A stretch of DNA of 64,000 nucleotides, from contig NZ_JAQQFR010000004.1 in the NCBI RefSeq assembly GCF_046025915.1, forward strand, positions 331,399 through 395,398. Direction: 5' to 3'. Every line of letters starts with the position of its first letter. Position 1 is the first letter of the stretch. This document shows positions 26,190-34,093 of the stretch, piece by piece. Made by a program: the position numbers and the translations under genes. A model generated the notes under the pieces. That model saw only the letters and a program-made list of their open reading frames with translations, did no database searches and was not told the origin of the DNA. The DNA is from Herbaspirillum rhizosphaerae_A (GTDB taxonomy: Bacteria; Pseudomonadota; Gammaproteobacteria; Burkholderiales; Burkholderiaceae_D).

Positions 26190-27557
26190 ATGAATCTGTA
26201 CAGCTTGCTGCGCGAACGCGCGGCGGCCGGTCGCCCAGTGCGCGTCGGTCTGGTCGGCGCCGGTAAATTCGGCTCTATGGTGTTGGCGCAGGCCCGGCTT
26301 ATCGAAGGCATGCATATCGTCGGTGTCGCCGATCTGAATGTGGAAAAAGCCCATGCCGCACTGGAGCGAGTGGGCTGGGAAAAAGACAGATATCAGGCCA
26401 AGACGCTCGGCGATGCAGTCAAGAACGGCACCACCTGCGTGCTGGATAGTGCCGCTGCATTGGCTGATTGCCAGGAGATCGAGTGCATCATCGAAGCAAC
26501 CGGCCACCCGATTGCAGGCGTGCGCCACGCCCTGTCGGCTATCGATGGCGGCAAGCATGTGGTGATGGTCAACGTGGAAGCCGACGCCATGTGCGGTCCT
26601 TTGCTGGCGGCACGCGCCAAAGCCAAGGGACTGGTCTATAGCATGGCCTATGGTGACCAGCCCGCAATCATTTGCGAACTGGTCGACTGGGCGCGTTCTT
26701 GTGGTTTCGAACTGGTCTCGGCCGGCAAGGGCATGAACTACGAACCGCGTTATCGGTATTCGACGCCGGATACGGTCTGGGGATTCTTCGGCTGGACTGA
26801 AGAAGAAGTCGCCAAGGGCGATTTCAATCCCAAGATGTATAACTCCTTCACTGACGGTACCAAGGCCGCGATTGAAATGGCGGCGGTCGCCAACGGCACC
26901 GGTCTCGATTGTCCTGACGACGGCCTCGCGTTTCCGCCAACCGGCTTGCAGGATTTGGCCAGCGTGTTTCGTCCCGCAGCGGATGGCGGCCGGCTCGCGC
27001 GCAGCGGGCTGGTTGATATCGCCGCCAGTCAGGAGCCGGATGGTCGCGAAGTCTTCAACAACATCCGCTATGGCGTGTTCGTCACCTTCAAAGCGCCGAC
27101 TGAATATGCACGCGCCTGCTTCAAACAATATGGCCTGCTGGTCGATAAATCCGGCTGGTATGGATCGATGTGGCGCCCGTTCCATATGATTGGCCTGGAA
27201 ACCAGTATCAGTGTCTTGTCGGCCGTATTGCGCGGTGAATCTACCGGATGCTCGAAGGAGTTCCGAGGTGATGCAGTCGCCACCGCCAAGCGTGATCTGC
27301 AAGCCGGCGAAATGCTGGACGGTGAGGGCGGCTATGCTGTGTGGGCCAATGCCATTCCTGCGTCGAAGAGCCTTGCACTGGGAGCGCTGCCGATCGGATT
27401 GGCGCACAACGTCAAGCTCAAGCGTCCGGTCAAGAAAGACACTGTCGTCCGCTTTGAGGATGTTGAATTGTCGAGCGATCTGGACGTGGTGAAACTGCGT
27501 CAGGAAATGGAACGGCATGCCCGCGCCAATCCGGGTGGCAGCATCTTGTTGCGCTAG
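26190..27557 (+). CDS. NAD(P)-dependent oxidoreductase, homoserine-dehydrogenase-like with SAF domain
   Basis: A 455-residue protein of the group often listed as predicted homoserine dehydrogenase with C-terminal SAF domain (COG4091). The Rossmann motif is VRVGLVGAGKFGSMVLAQA (about 17-35). A middle catalytic region follows (GMNYEPRYRYSTPDTVWGFF). The C-terminus (about 370-455, AKRDLQAGEMLDGEGGYAVWA and DTVVRFEDVELSS) is SAF-like. The reaction is not established for most members; homologues occur in sugar-acid catabolic clusters. GAGGATAAAAA precedes the ATG. It is the first of three tightly spaced genes. Confidence 0.8.
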   Translation: MNLYSLLRERAAAGRPVRVGLVGAGKFGSMVLAQARLIEGMHIVGVADLNVEKAHAALERVGWEKDRYQAKTLGDAVKNGTTCVLDSAAALADCQEIECIIEATGHPIAGVRHALSAIDGGKHVVMVNVEADAMCGPLLAARAKAKGLVYSMAYGDQPAIICELVDWARSCGFELVSAGKGMNYEPRYRYSTPDTVWGFFGWTEEEVAKGDFNPKMYNSFTDGTKAAIEMAAVANGTGLDCPDDGLAFPPTGLQDLASVFRPAADGGRLARSGLVDIAASQEPDGREVFNNIRYGVFVTFKAPTEYARACFKQYGLLVDKSGWYGSMWRPFHMIGLETSISVLSAVLRGESTGCSKEFRGDAVATAKRDLQAGEMLDGEGGYAVWANAIPASKSLALGALPIGLAHNVKLKRPVKKDTVVRFEDVELSSDLDVVKLRQEMERHARANPGGSILLR

Positions 27558-27566
27558 GAACTGCGC

Positions 27567-27896
27567 ATGGCAAATGCAGAAATGAAGTCAGCAACAGCAT
27601 TTGTCGTCATTGCAGAGTTCGAGGTCAAGTCCGCCCGCATGGCGGATTTCCTCGTGCTGGCGCATGACGATGCGAATCATTCCGTGGCAGACGAATCTGG
27701 TTGCCGCCAATTCGACGTCGTGTGCTTTGCTGACTCGACGCATGTGCTTTTTTACGAAGTCTATGACGACCGCGCTGCATTCGATCGGCATCTGGAAACA
27801 CCGCATCTGGCGCGCTTCAGGGCGGGTTTTCCTGCATGCATCGAGCGTGAGCTGCCGGTGCGGTTCGGTAGCCTCGGCAGCGGAGAAAAGACATGA
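27567..27896 (+). CDS. Antibiotic-biosynthesis-monooxygenase (ABM) domain protein
   Basis: A 109-residue dimeric ferredoxin-like protein of the ABM/quinol-monooxygenase family: AFVVIAEFEVKSARMADFL, ESGCRQFDVV, HVLFYEVYDDRAAFDRHLETPHLARF. Members include YgiN-like quinol monooxygenases and small isomerases in sugar catabolism. It starts 9 nt after the SAF-domain oxidoreductase and overlaps the next gene by 4 nt, so it is part of the same pathway. Its specific role cannot be read from sequence. Confidence 0.85.
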   Translation: MANAEMKSATAFVVIAEFEVKSARMADFLVLAHDDANHSVADESGCRQFDVVCFADSTHVLFYEVYDDRAAFDRHLETPHLARFRAGFPACIERELPVRFGSLGSGEKT

Positions 27897-28789
27897 CAGC
27901 AACACGCAGCATTGAAACAGTCGGTTTCATCGGTACCGGCATCATGGGCTTTCCCATGGCGCGCCATCTGGCGCAGGCCGGCTATCGCGTGCAGGCCTGG
28001 AATCGCACTCCGGAGAAAGCACAACGCCTCTCTGCATTCGGCGCCACGATAGTCGCAGAGGCCAGTGATGTTGTCCGCAATGCCGATGTGTTGATATGCA
28101 TGTTGAGTTCCGGTCCCAGTTGCGATGAACTGCTACTGGGTGAACATGGATTGATTGCAGGCATGTGCGCAGGAAGCCTGCTTGTCGTCATGAGTTCAAT
28201 TCCAGTCGAGACTGCGCGCCATCAGGCGGAGCAGGCTACCGCATGTGGCATTGCCTACGTTGATGCTCCTGTATCCGGCGGTGAAAAAGGCGCGATCGAA
28301 GCCAGCCTGGCGATCATGGCGGGCGGCACGGCACAAGCCTATGAGCAAGCGTTACCGTTGCTCAAAAAAATGGGTCGCCCCACGCATGTCGGTCCGGCAG
28401 GATCCGGAGAACTTGCCAAGCTCGTCAACCAGATGATGGTAGCCAACAATATCGCCAGCGTGGCAGAGGCGCTGTTATTGGCTGAGCGTGGTGGTGCAGA
28501 TCCGGCGAAGGTGAGGGAAGCGCTCCTTGGCGGCTTTGCCGACTCGACGATACTGCGACAACATGCATTGCGCATGATTAGCGGCGACTTTACACCCGGT
28601 GGCCCGGCGCGCTATCAGGTGAAGGATACAAGCACGGCGATTCGCTTCGCCGCGAGTGTAGGTCTGGATTTGCCGATGCTCAACAAGTCCGATCAGTTGT
28701 TCACGGACATGCTGGAAAATGGCGATGGCGACCTCGATCACAGTGGAGTGATACGAGAACTGCGTCGGCGTAATCATCTTCCTCCATGA
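27893..28789 (+). CDS. 3-hydroxyisobutyrate / tartronate-semialdehyde-type dehydrogenase
   Basis: A 298-residue beta-hydroxyacid dehydrogenase. It has the nucleotide motif GFIGTGIMGFPMARHL (12-27), the substrate motif DAPVSGGEKGA (124-134) and catalytic K176 in GSGELAKLVNQ. The family includes 3-hydroxyisobutyrate dehydrogenase, 2-hydroxy-3-oxopropionate reductase (GarR/GlxR) and LtnD-type 4-carbon acid-sugar dehydrogenases. The TRAP importer and SAF-domain oxidoreductase nearby favour a hydroxy-acid or sugar-acid pathway. It overlaps the ABM gene by 4 nt and ends the operon. Confidence 0.88.
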   Translation: MTATRSIETVGFIGTGIMGFPMARHLAQAGYRVQAWNRTPEKAQRLSAFGATIVAEASDVVRNADVLICMLSSGPSCDELLLGEHGLIAGMCAGSLLVVMSSIPVETARHQAEQATACGIAYVDAPVSGGEKGAIEASLAIMAGGTAQAYEQALPLLKKMGRPTHVGPAGSGELAKLVNQMMVANNIASVAEALLLAERGGADPAKVREALLGGFADSTILRQHALRMISGDFTPGGPARYQVKDTSTAIRFAASVGLDLPMLNKSDQLFTDMLENGDGDLDHSGVIRELRRRNHLPP

Positions 28790-28885
28790 CGCTGATGTTA
28801 AGCCGATTATGAAGCCAATGGAGAAGCTGACTACGTCTGTGCTGGTCGATTGCGGGACACGATATCTTCAGACGCGAAGAAAATG

Positions 28886-29827
28886 CTATGCACCAAGTGC
28901 TTCCGCATGTTCAGCATGCTCCATGTGCTCGCGTGCCTCGCGTGCATAATGCGTCGGTGACAAGCCCACATGGCGATTGAATGCGACGCTGAATGCGCTC
29001 GCAGAGCTATAGCCGACAAGTTCAGCCACTTCGGCAACGCCATTGCTTGTACTACGGAAGAGATTTTTCGCCAACGCCATGCGCCAGGCCAGCAGATACC
29101 CCATCGGCGATGTACCGACTGCGTGGCTGAATCGTTGGAAAAAAGTTGAGCGAGAAAGGGCCGCTTCCTTCGCCAGTTGAGCAACGGTCCAACGCAAGGT
29201 CGGACTCTCATGCATGCGCCTTATTGCCACCGCCAGGCGCTCATCGGCAAGCCCGCGCAAGAGTCCGGGTGTCGCATCTGTTCCTGAGGTGGCGCGGAAC
29301 GCTTCAATCAGGAGAACTTCCAGAAGCCGCGTAAGGATGACCTCCCGTGCCGGACGTTTTTCCCGTGATTCTTCTCCTACCAACTGCACGATGGTGGCTA
29401 GCCGTTTTTCGCCGCGAATGTGTACCAGTTGCGGAAGGAGCGAGACCAGCAATGCTGCGTCCGGCGAACCAAATGCGCAGTGGCCTATCAGCAATCGCAC
29501 ATCATGTGGAGCATCGTGAACACCGACCCGGAACTCGCCGTTCGGCAATTTAGTCGGTGCAGTCACCAGATGCCTGGCAGTGGTGGGCGCCAAACTCGAC
29601 GTCATGTAATCGTGTGCGGCAGGGATCAAGGCAAAATCGCCTTCCTGCAGGATGATCGGATCTTGCCCGTCGACATCCAGCCGGCATGAACCTTCCGTCA
29701 CGACACAGTAGAAAGGTCGCGGATCGCGTACCCGGCGTACACGCCAGGGACCTGCGCCACTGACAACTTTTGAAAACGCAGGTTGCGGCTGCAGGAGCAT
29801 GACAACTTCGGCGAGCGGATCGACCAT
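28886..29827 (-). CDS. AraC-family regulator with cupin domain
   Basis: A 313-residue regulator with an N-terminal cupin_6 sensing domain (DPRPFYCVVTEGSCRLDVDGQDPIILQEGDFALIPAA) and a C-terminal AraC double helix-turn-helix (WTVAQLAKEAALSRSTFFQRF, VAELVGYSSASAFSVAFNRHVG). The ATG at 29827 has AGGAGTCC before it and is preferred over a start 14 codons upstream. It is divergent from a short-chain dehydrogenase gene across 100 nt, which is typical for this subgroup and its oxidoreductase target. Confidence 0.9.
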   Translation of the reverse strand: MVDPLAEVVMLLQPQPAFSKVVSGAGPWRVRRVRDPRPFYCVVTEGSCRLDVDGQDPIILQEGDFALIPAAHDYMTSSLAPTTARHLVTAPTKLPNGEFRVGVHDAPHDVRLLIGHCAFGSPDAALLVSLLPQLVHIRGEKRLATIVQLVGEESREKRPAREVILTRLLEVLLIEAFRATSGTDATPGLLRGLADERLAVAIRRMHESPTLRWTVAQLAKEAALSRSTFFQRFSHAVGTSPMGYLLAWRMALAKNLFRSTSNGVAEVAELVGYSSASAFSVAFNRHVGLSPTHYAREAREHMEHAEHAEALGA

Positions 29828-29927
29828 CTGGACTCCTGCGAATGGAAAGCGGACTCTTGATTGTAGCAAGTCCAGTTCTGGCGCGCTAAAGTCAATGTGT
29901 TCTCAACCAAACACAGGATGCAAATCA

Positions 29928-30665
29928 ATGAAAACCGTATTCATCACCGGATGTTCGTCCGGCTTCGGACTCGACATCGCCAACTATTTCCTCGCTCACG
30001 ACTGGCATGTCATTGCAACGATGCGGTCGCCGCGTGAAGATATCCTGCCGCGTTCCGATCGATTGCGCATCCTTGCGCTCGACGTCACAGATCCGGAAAG
30101 TATCCGTCAGGCCGTGGAAGCCGCAGGGCCAATCGATGTCGTGGTCAATAATGCGGGAATCGGCATGTTAGGTGCGCTGGAAGGTATTTCGATCGCTGCT
30201 GTGCGCGAGATTTTTGAGACAAACACTTTCGGCCCCATGGCGCTGATTCAGGCAGTGTTGCCGCAGTTCAGACAACGCAAGGCGGGTGTCATCATCAATG
30301 TCACGTCATCCGTCACACTGAAATCGTTTCCCTTGCTATCGGTGTACACCGCAAGCAAAGCGGCGGTCAACGCCTTCACCGAGTCGCTTGCGCTGGAGCT
30401 GGAACAATTCAACGTGCGTGTGAATCTGGTATTGCCGGGACGCGCACCGACAACGCGTTTTGGTGAGAATGCACAATCGCGTATGCAAGGCACCATTCCT
30501 GAAGCGTATGCAGAACTGGCGCAGAATATTTTTGCCGAATGGGGCAAACCTGCTCCCGTTACTGAAGCGAAGGACGTGGTGGAAGCAGTATGGCGTGCGG
30601 CAACGGATCCATCCTCTCCGATGCGTATTGCGGCTGGCGCGGATGCGGTGGCGTTGTTCGGGTAA
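29928..30665 (+). CDS. Short-chain dehydrogenase/reductase (SDR)
   Basis: A 245-residue classical SDR: TGCSSGFGLDIA nucleotide motif near the start, NNAGIGMLG, and the catalytic Ser plus YTASKAA (Tyr/Lys). It would oxidise or reduce a small alcohol or ketone with NAD(P). I start at the ATG at 29928, with AGGA eight bases upstream and the Rossmann strand immediately after (MKTVFITG). The divergent AraC regulator probably controls it. A long perfect hairpin follows the stop codon. Confidence 0.88.
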   Translation: MKTVFITGCSSGFGLDIANYFLAHDWHVIATMRSPREDILPRSDRLRILALDVTDPESIRQAVEAAGPIDVVVNNAGIGMLGALEGISIAAVREIFETNTFGPMALIQAVLPQFRQRKAGVIINVTSSVTLKSFPLLSVYTASKAAVNAFTESLALELEQFNVRVNLVLPGRAPTTRFGENAQSRMQGTIPEAYAELAQNIFAEWGKPAPVTEAKDVVEAVWRAATDPSSPMRIAAGADAVALFG

Positions 30666-30680
30666 AAAAGGACGGCGGTA

Positions 30681-30720
30681 ATTGCCCCGCATACTTCGGG
30701 ATAGCGATATGCGGGGCAAT
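30681..30720. terminator. Perfect 13-bp inverted repeat between convergent genes
   Basis: ATTGCCCCGCATA / TATGCGGGGCAAT with a 14-nt loop lies between the SDR stop and the convergent carbonic anhydrase stop. There is no adjacent U-tract on the plus strand; on the minus strand six Ts follow after 11 nt. It may work as a bidirectional terminator or mRNA 3' end. Confidence 0.5.
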
Positions 30721-30743
30721 CCGGTACTGCCGACTTACGGGTA

Positions 30744-31376
30744 TTAAAGTTTGCTTGAGGGATGTTCCGCCAACGAAATAAAGCTGTTCGTGGCGAAGTC
30801 CAACGCATCTATTGAGCCACTTTCAATATCATAGACCCATCCGTGAAGCGTCAATCGACCTTGAGCGAGAGCCAAGGCTACCGATGGATGTGTTCGGATA
30901 TTATTCAGCTGTGCAATGACGTTCTCGCGAACCATCCCGTTAATGCGGTCATTCTCATTCGCATGGTTCTTTGATTCATTAATCATCCGAGCGGCATCGG
31001 CATAATGCAGCCAGTGTTTGACCGCCGGCATGTGGTCCAAACATGCGCACGTGGCGACTGCTTTCATCGCGCCGCAATCTGAGTGGCCGCAGATGACGAT
31101 GTCCGTTACTTTCAGCTGCGCGACTGCGTATTCAACGGTTGCACTGACACCGCCCGGTTCGGGGCCAAACGACGGGACGATGTTGCCGGCATTGCGAATC
31201 ACGAACAGCTCACCTGGTTCTCGCTGTGTGACAAGTTCCGGCACCATTCTGCTATCAGAGCAAGAAATGAATAATGCTTTTGGCGTTTGGCCAGTCGCGA
31301 GCGTTTTGAACAGCTCCTTGCGTTTAGGAAAGACATCCTGTTGGAAGCGAAGAAAACCATTAATAATGTCGCGCAT
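30744..31376 (-). CDS. can: Beta-class carbonic anhydrase
   Basis: A 210-residue beta-carbonic anhydrase, interconverting CO2 and bicarbonate in the cytosol. The zinc ligands and active-site pair are visible: C39, D41 and R43 in ISCSDSRM, H97 and C100 in CGHSDCGAM. Length is normal for the Can type. It stands alone, convergent with the SDR gene. The 251 nt between it and glmS hold nothing I can identify. Confidence 0.92.
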   Translation of the reverse strand: MRDIINGFLRFQQDVFPKRKELFKTLATGQTPKALFISCSDSRMVPELVTQREPGELFVIRNAGNIVPSFGPEPGGVSATVEYAVAQLKVTDIVICGHSDCGAMKAVATCACLDHMPAVKHWLHYADAARMINESKNHANENDRINGMVRENVIAQLNNIRTHPSVALALAQGRLTLHGWVYDIESGSIDALDFATNSFISLAEHPSSKL

Positions 31377-31627
31377 ATTGAATTAAAAGTTGGCGTATAC
31401 GGAAGCGCCATTATCCCTTAAATGCCTATATTCCGTCACCTGCGACAATCGCTGAGAGGCCATATCAAGCTAGGCGATCACGGCGGTCAGCACCTTGCCT
31501 AGCCCGAATCCTACGGTACCGACACTCTCAGTGCTGGCGAGAAAATTTAAAGGTGCTATCTTTGCCAGCCATTCGCAATCGGGAATTTACCCATTTCAAA
31601 TTGCTGCCATGAACTCCAATTCGCGAA

Positions 31628-33445
31628 TCATTCAACTGTGACCGATTTTGCAAGGTTCCGAGGCTTATCTACGTCGGTACCACGTGCCAACGCCGTGTGA
31701 TACGCCAGCAATTGCAGCGGCACCACATGCAGAATCGGCGACAGCAAACCGTAGTGTTCCGGCAAACGGATGACGTGCAGGCCTTCGCTTGAGACGATGC
31801 TGGAGCCGGCATCGGCGAATACATATAACTGGCCGCCACGCGCCCGAACTTCTTGCATGTTGGATTTCAGTTTCTCGATCAATGCATCGTTCGGTGCGAT
31901 GGTGACGACGGGCATTTCTTCTGTGACGAGCGCCAGCGGGCCGTGCTTGAGTTCGCCGGCGGCGTAGGCTTCGGCATGGATGTAGGTGATCTCTTTCAGC
32001 TTCAACGCGCCTTCGAGTGCGATCGGGTAATGCAGGCCGCGTCCGAGGAAGAGGGCGTTTTCTTTGCGTGCAAACGCCTCAGCCCAGGCTGCGATGCCGG
32101 GTTCCAATGCGAGCACGCTTTGCAATGCCGCTGGAAGATGGCGCATTGCTTTCAGATGCGCAGCTTCTTGCTCGTCGCTGAGCAGGCCTCGGGTTTGTGC
32201 CAGCGCCAATGTCAGCAGAAACAACGCGGCCAGCTGTGTGGTGAATGCTTTGGTGGAGGCGACCCCGACTTCAACCCCGGCGCGCGTGATGTAGGCCAGT
32301 TGCGATTCGCGCACCATGGCGCTGGTGGCGACGTTGCAGATCGTGAGCGTGTTGGTCATGCCTTGCGCGCGCGCATGTTTGAGCGCAGCGAGCGTGTCGG
32401 CGGTTTCGCCGCTTTGCGAGATCGTGACTACAAGTGATTTCGGATTGGGGACGCTGTCGCGGTAGCGATATTCGCTGGCGATTTCTACATTGACCGGAAT
32501 CTTTGCAATCGATTCGATCCAATATTTGGCGGTGAGACCGGAGTAATAGCTGGTGCCGCAGGCGAGGATGAGCACCGAATCGATGTGCTTGAAAACCTTG
32601 TGCGCGCCGTCGCCGAACAATTCCGGCATGATGCCGTCGACGCCTTCCAGCGTGTCGGCGATGGCGCGCGGTTGTTCGAAGATTTCTTTCTGCATGAAGT
32701 GCTGATAGGGGCCGAGTTCTACCGCGCTGGTGAAGGCGTGTACGGTTTTAACTTCGCGTTCGGCTGGCTTGCCGTTGACGTCCACAATCCAGTAGCGTTG
32801 CAGTTGCAGGTCGACGACGTCGCCTTCTTCGAGGTAGACGATCTGGTCGGTGGTGCCGGCCAATGCCATGGCGTCGGAGGCGACGAAGTTTTGTCCTTCG
32901 CCAACGCCGAGGATCAGCGGTGAACCGTGACGAGCAGCGACGACGCGGTGCGGTTCGTCGACGCAGAAGACGGCGATGGCGTAAGCGCCGGTCAGGCGAC
33001 GCACAGCTTGTTGCACGGTGTCGAACAGGTCGCCCGTATACATGTGATCGACCAGATGGGCGATGACTTCGGTGTCGGTTTGGCTTTCAAAGACGTAACC
33101 TGCGCTTTGCAGTTCTGTGCGCAGTTCTTCGTAGTTTTCGATGATGCCGTTGTGAACCAGTGCAATGCGATCGCGCGAAAAATGCGGATGCGCGTTGTGG
33201 GTGGCAGGTGCGCCATGTGTCGCCCAGCGGGTGTGGGCGATACCGGTAAAACCAGCGAGGTGGGTTTCGGCGACTTGCTTTTGCAATTCGGCAACGCGGG
33301 AGGTGCTACGCGAACGTTGCAGTTTGCCGTCCATGTGTACGGCCACGCCGCAGGAATCATAGCCGCGGTATTCGAGGCGCTTCAATCCTTCCAGCAAAAT
33401 TGGAGTGACATCCTTTTGCGCCACGGCGCCGACGATTCCGCACAT
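31628..33445 (-). CDS. glmS: Glutamine-fructose-6-phosphate aminotransferase
   Basis: A 605-residue enzyme making glucosamine-6-phosphate from fructose-6-phosphate and glutamine, the first step to UDP-GlcNAc. It starts MCGIVGAVAQK with nucleophile C2. The glutaminase domain (1 to about 220) has GIAHTRWATHG. Two SIS domains follow (for example ACGTSYYSGL and SQSGETADTLAALKHA), and the end DKPRNLAKSVTVE is the family's conserved C-terminus. No glmS ribozyme is expected in this phylum and none is seen. It is divergent from an AsnC/Lrp regulator. Confidence 0.95.
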   Translation of the reverse strand: MCGIVGAVAQKDVTPILLEGLKRLEYRGYDSCGVAVHMDGKLQRSRSTSRVAELQKQVAETHLAGFTGIAHTRWATHGAPATHNAHPHFSRDRIALVHNGIIENYEELRTELQSAGYVFESQTDTEVIAHLVDHMYTGDLFDTVQQAVRRLTGAYAIAVFCVDEPHRVVAARHGSPLILGVGEGQNFVASDAMALAGTTDQIVYLEEGDVVDLQLQRYWIVDVNGKPAEREVKTVHAFTSAVELGPYQHFMQKEIFEQPRAIADTLEGVDGIMPELFGDGAHKVFKHIDSVLILACGTSYYSGLTAKYWIESIAKIPVNVEIASEYRYRDSVPNPKSLVVTISQSGETADTLAALKHARAQGMTNTLTICNVATSAMVRESQLAYITRAGVEVGVASTKAFTTQLAALFLLTLALAQTRGLLSDEQEAAHLKAMRHLPAALQSVLALEPGIAAWAEAFARKENALFLGRGLHYPIALEGALKLKEITYIHAEAYAAGELKHGPLALVTEEMPVVTIAPNDALIEKLKSNMQEVRARGGQLYVFADAGSSIVSSEGLHVIRLPEHYGLLSPILHVVPLQLLAYHTALARGTDVDKPRNLAKSVTVE

Positions 33446-33553
33446 ATGCTGCCTTTCATAATTGAGTAAGTGGGCTCATCTTAGGGCAGACAATATGAAA
33501 TAAGATTTCTAAATTGATTGCTATTTGGATTATTATTCCATGCTATGTAATGA

Positions 33554-33570
33554 TTGAAACAATATTTCAA
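33554..33570. promoter_or_regulatory. Palindromic candidate operator in glmS-asnC intergenic region
   Basis: TTGAAACAATATTTCAA has perfect TTGAAA / TTTCAA arms with a 5-nt spacer. It lies 13 nt before the regulator's ATG and about 110 nt from the glmS start, in an A+T-rich 138-nt divergent region. Lrp/AsnC proteins bind A+T-rich imperfect palindromes of this size, so it may serve autoregulation. Confidence 0.4.
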
Positions 33571-33583
33571 ATAATTGACTTAA

Positions 33584-34051
33584 ATGGATAAAATGGAGAT
33601 AGACGATCTGGACAAGCGCATCTTGAATGCCTTGCAGGACGATGCCTCGCAAACCAATCATCAATTGGCGGAGCGGGTACATGCCTCAGCGCCGACTTGC
33701 CTGCGCCGGGTCAAGCGTTTGGTAGATGCGGGCGTCATTGCGCGCCAAGTCGCCTTGCTGGCGCCTGAGAAGCTCGGTCCGGCGTTGACCGCCATTGTTG
33801 AGATCACGCTGGATCAGCAGGGTGACGAGCGTCAGGTGGAGTTTGAGGAGCTGGTGGCAGGCGAGGCGGCGGTGTTGCAGTGCTATCGCGTCTCACCGGG
33901 ACCGGATTTCGTGTTGATGGTGCAGGTGGCTGACATGCCTGCTTATCACGCGCTGGCACATCGTCTGTTTGCTACGCACAAGAATGTGCGCAATGTGCGT
34001 AGCTATTTCTCCATTCACCGCAGCAAGTTCGAGACACGGATCGCCGTCTGA
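33584..34051 (+). CDS. Lrp/AsnC-family transcriptional regulator
   Basis: A 155-residue feast/famine regulator: N-terminal helix-turn-helix (LDKRILNALQDDASQTNHQLAERVHASAPTCLRRVKRL) and C-terminal RAM/AsnC ligand domain (VLQCYRVSPGPDFVLMVQVADMPAYHALAHRLF). An amino acid is the usual ligand. It lies between glmS (divergent) and glmU (convergent), so control of amino-sugar synthesis is possible, but this is inference from position. No clear ribosome binding site stands before the ATG. Confidence 0.92.
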   Translation: MDKMEIDDLDKRILNALQDDASQTNHQLAERVHASAPTCLRRVKRLVDAGVIARQVALLAPEKLGPALTAIVEITLDQQGDERQVEFEELVAGEAAVLQCYRVSPGPDFVLMVQVADMPAYHALAHRLFATHKNVRNVRSYFSIHRSKFETRIAV

Positions 34052-34093
34052 GGCGATTGTTGTGATTGTTGCGATTGCCGCGCCTTCCGCGCT

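Noticed and set aside
26118..27518. 466-codon minus-strand frame opposite the SAF-domain oxidoreductase
   Set aside because: The plus strand has recognisable Rossmann and SAF features and an operon setting; the minus frame has no domain and a shadow-like composition.
33446..33583. glmS ribozyme
   Set aside because: The region is 138 nt of A+T-rich divergent promoter with no room for the ribozyme fold, which is in any case typical of Firmicutes.
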